Shown piece by piece: positions 60,561 through 64,000 of a stretch of 64,000 bases of DNA. The notes under the pieces were generated by a model that ran no database searches, was not told the origin of the DNA, and was given only the letters and a program-made list of their open reading frames with translations. Within the stretch, counting starts at the first letter, position 1. Each line of letters opens with the position of its first letter. This DNA comes from Myxococcota bacterium (GTDB lineage Bacteria; Myxococcota_A; UBA9160; UBA6930), in NCBI GenBank assembly GCA_028285625.1, contig JANQOX010000023.1:62001-126000 (forward strand), given 5' to 3'. Both the position numbers and the translations under genes were made by a program.

Positions 60561-61901
60561 GTGGCGGACCCTCAGGAGATTCGCGTCCCCGACATCGGCG
60601 ACTTCCAGGGCGTCGACGTGGTCGAGGTGCTGGTGGCCGTCGGCGAGTCCGTCGCCGTCGAGCAGTCGCTGATCGTGCTGGAGAGCGACAAGGCCAGCAT
60701 GGAAGTGCCGAGCCCGTTCGCCGGGACCGTGCGCGAGTTGCGCGTCGCGGTGGGCGACCAGGTGAGCGAAGGCGACGTGATCGCGACGGTCGACGCGCAG
60801 GGCGAGTCCACGGGCGCGAGCGCCGAGGCCGAAGCGCCGACCGCACCGCCCGCGCCTGCAGACCAGCCCGTCCCCGCAACCCCGGAGCCCGCGGCGGCGG
60901 CCCCTGCAGCCGAAATGGCCGAGACGCCTGCACCGTCCCCCATCGGCGCGCCGCCTCCCTCGCGAGACGACGCCCCCACGCCGGACGGGCGCAAGGCACA
61001 TGCTTCGCCCTCCGTACGCCGCCTGGCGCGGGAGCTGGGCGTCGACCTCACCCTGGTGCCGGGCGGCGGGCGCAAGGGGCGCATCACCAAGGAGGACGTC
61101 CAGGCCTACGTGAAGGCGTCGCTGAGCCAGGGCACCGGGAGCGGCGGCGTGCCGATTGCGGGCGTGCGGGTCGCCGCACCCGTGGACGTCGACTTCTCGA
61201 AGTTCGGCGAGACCGAGCTGGAGCCGCTCAACCGCATCCGGCGCCTGGCCTCGGCCAACCTGCATCGCAGCTGGGTGACCGTCCCCCACGTCACGCAGTT
61301 CGACGAGGCCGACATCACCGACCTCGATACGTTCCGCAAGCAGCAGAAAGCCGCGGCCGAGTCGCGCGGCGTGAAGCTCACCTTCCTGCCCTTCCTGGTC
61401 AAAGCCTGCACCGCGGCGCTGCGCGAGTTTCCGCACTTCAATGCCTCGCTCGACGCCACGGGCGAGAACCTGATCGTGAAGCGCTACTACCACATCGGCG
61501 TCGCGGTGGAGACCGAGAACGGGTTGATCGTCCCGGTCGTCAAGGACGCCGACACCAAGGGCCTGTTCGACCTGGCAGGCGAGCTGCAGGAGCTGTCCGA
61601 AAAGGCGCGCAACCGCCGGATCGCTCCGGGCGACCTGCAGGGCGGAAGCTTCAGCATCTCGAGTCTCGGCGGCATCGGTGGCACGTTCTTCACGCCGATC
61701 GTGAACCATCCCGAGGTCGCCATCCTCGGGGTCTCCCGCATGGCGTGGAAGCCGGTCTGGCAGGGCGACGAGTTCGTCCCCCGCCTGATCCTCCCGCTCT
61801 CGCTGTCCTACGACCACCGCGTGATCGACGGAGCCGACGCCGTGCGATTCACCGGGCGTGTGGCGGCCTTCCTGTCCGACCTGCGGCTGCTCCTGGTCTG
61901 A
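60561..61901 (+). CDS. aceF: Dihydrolipoyllysine-residue acetyltransferase (PDH E2), one lipoyl domain
   Basis: 446 residues from a GTG one base after the aceE stop. Lipoyl domain at 1-80, with Lys44 in ESDKASMEVP. Then an Ala/Pro-rich linker, and the peripheral-subunit-binding domain ASPSVRRLARELGVDLTLVP with GRITKEDVQAYVK. The catalytic domain ends in LSLSYDHRVIDGADAVRF (catalytic His and Asp). It moves acetyl from the lipoyl arm to CoA. It has one lipoyl domain, where Escherichia coli E2 has three; a second is supplied on the E3 subunit encoded downstream. Confidence 0.96.
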   Translation: MADPQEIRVPDIGDFQGVDVVEVLVAVGESVAVEQSLIVLESDKASMEVPSPFAGTVRELRVAVGDQVSEGDVIATVDAQGESTGASAEAEAPTAPPAPADQPVPATPEPAAAAPAAEMAETPAPSPIGAPPPSRDDAPTPDGRKAHASPSVRRLARELGVDLTLVPGGGRKGRITKEDVQAYVKASLSQGTGSGGVPIAGVRVAAPVDVDFSKFGETELEPLNRIRRLASANLHRSWVTVPHVTQFDEADITDLDTFRKQQKAAAESRGVKLTFLPFLVKACTAALREFPHFNASLDATGENLIVKRYYHIGVAVETENGLIVPVVKDADTKGLFDLAGELQELSEKARNRRIAPGDLQGGSFSISSLGGIGGTFFTPIVNHPEVAILGVSRMAWKPVWQGDEFVPRLILPLSLSYDHRVIDGADAVRFTGRVAAFLSDLRLLLV

Positions 61902-61926
61902 TGCGAGCGGGGCGAGGCGTGCAGAG

Positions 61927-63684
<1,758 letters not shown>

Positions 63685-63734
63685 GCCTCCGTGCCGTGCC
63701 GGCCGATCCGGGTTTGCCCCCGGGCCAGGCCGGC

Positions 63735-64000
63735 CTATCCGGAGGTCGGCTTCGAGCGCCCTCGCCGAGCCAGGCGCCAGGCGGCACCGGCCGCCGCGAA
63801 GGCGACGCAGGCGGTGATCACGAGGGTGGCCCAGCCGTGTGCGGCCGAGGCGAGCGCCGGCCACGGTGTGCGGGTTTCGCCGGTGATGGCGTACAGCAGC
63901 CCCACGTTCTCGACGACGTTCGTCAGCACGACCGACCACGCCGCCCAGGCCGCGACCCGCGCTGCCTGGGTCGCCAGGCCCATGGCGAAGACACGACCCG
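63735..64000 (-). CDS. C-terminal part of a small membrane protein (partial at window edge)
   Basis: The frame is open from the window end and includes GRVFAMGLATQAARV; an internal ATG at 63983 would give 82 residues. Two hydrophobic segments (around VAAWAAWSVVLTNVVENVGL and WATLVITACVAFAAAGAAWR) and a basic end RRGRSKPTSG. No family recognised. Convergent with the E3 gene (50-base gap, with no clear terminator). Confidence 0.5.
   Translation of the reverse strand, partial: GRVFAMGLATQAARVAAWAAWSVVLTNVVENVGLLYAITGETRTPWPALASAAHGWATLVITACVAFAAAGAAWRLARRGRSKPTSG

Overview
The window comes from a GC-rich genome (about 70% by eye). Several features fit a Gram-negative, deltaproteobacteria-like lineage: many lipoprotein signals, PEP-CTERM proteins with TPR lipoproteins, an Aat N-end-rule transferase, a sigma-54/IHF promoter and a homodimeric AceE-type pyruvate dehydrogenase. 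The phylum cannot be fixed from these data. Nearly all neighbouring genes on a strand overlap by four bases (ATGA, GTGA, TTGA), so most of the window is translationally coupled operons. I saw no tRNA, rRNA, CRISPR array, insertion sequence or prophage gene.

Layout. (1) 1-7.0 kb, plus strand: a membrane-protein tail, then RDD, SpoIIM, DUF4129, DUF4350, MoxR ATPase and DUF58, a known type of envelope/chaperone operon. (2) 7.0-11.9 kb: a small lipoprotein, two acyl-CoA dehydrogenase subunits, Aat and an acetyl-CoA hydrolase/transferase. (3) 11.9-54 kb: a long envelope and glycan region. It holds at least six GT-C-like polytopic membrane proteins, an STT3/PglB-like oligosaccharyltransferase candidate, two DPM1-like GT2 enzymes, a GT9-zinc ribbon-methyltransferase fusion, three stand-alone methyltransferases, a CDP-alcohol phosphatidyltransferase, an SGNH hydrolase, four sulfatase-fold proteins and several TPR proteins. 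Inside it lies a PEP-CTERM island: two duplicated secreted PEP-CTERM proteins and two large TPR lipoproteins. (4) 54-64 kb, central metabolism: FrmA-type formaldehyde/alcohol dehydrogenase, thioesterase II, a MarR regulator with a palindromic operator, and a pyruvate dehydrogenase operon (unknown protein, E1, E2, E3).

The most unusual content is a family of four paralogues (14501-16165, 25300-27015, 34795-36633, 42102-43850). Each has about ten membrane segments and a C-terminal TPR tail. All four keep one histidine in each of four motifs: (P/A)H, WHxxxQxYG, HxxQY and HFxxDGxIWKxR. Such spacing resembles an intramembrane metal site, and I do not recognise the family. Each copy sits beside a GT-C protein, a sulfatase-fold protein or a TPR protein, so I infer a role in making or modifying an envelope glycan, lipid or glycoprotein. 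The four sulfatase-fold proteins all carry threonine where sulfatases carry the formylglycine cysteine or serine, so they are probably phospho-transferring or phospho-hydrolysing enzymes. The PEP-CTERM pair has a textbook sigma-54 promoter arrangement (candidate activator site, IHF site, -24/-12 box), but no exosortase lies in the window.
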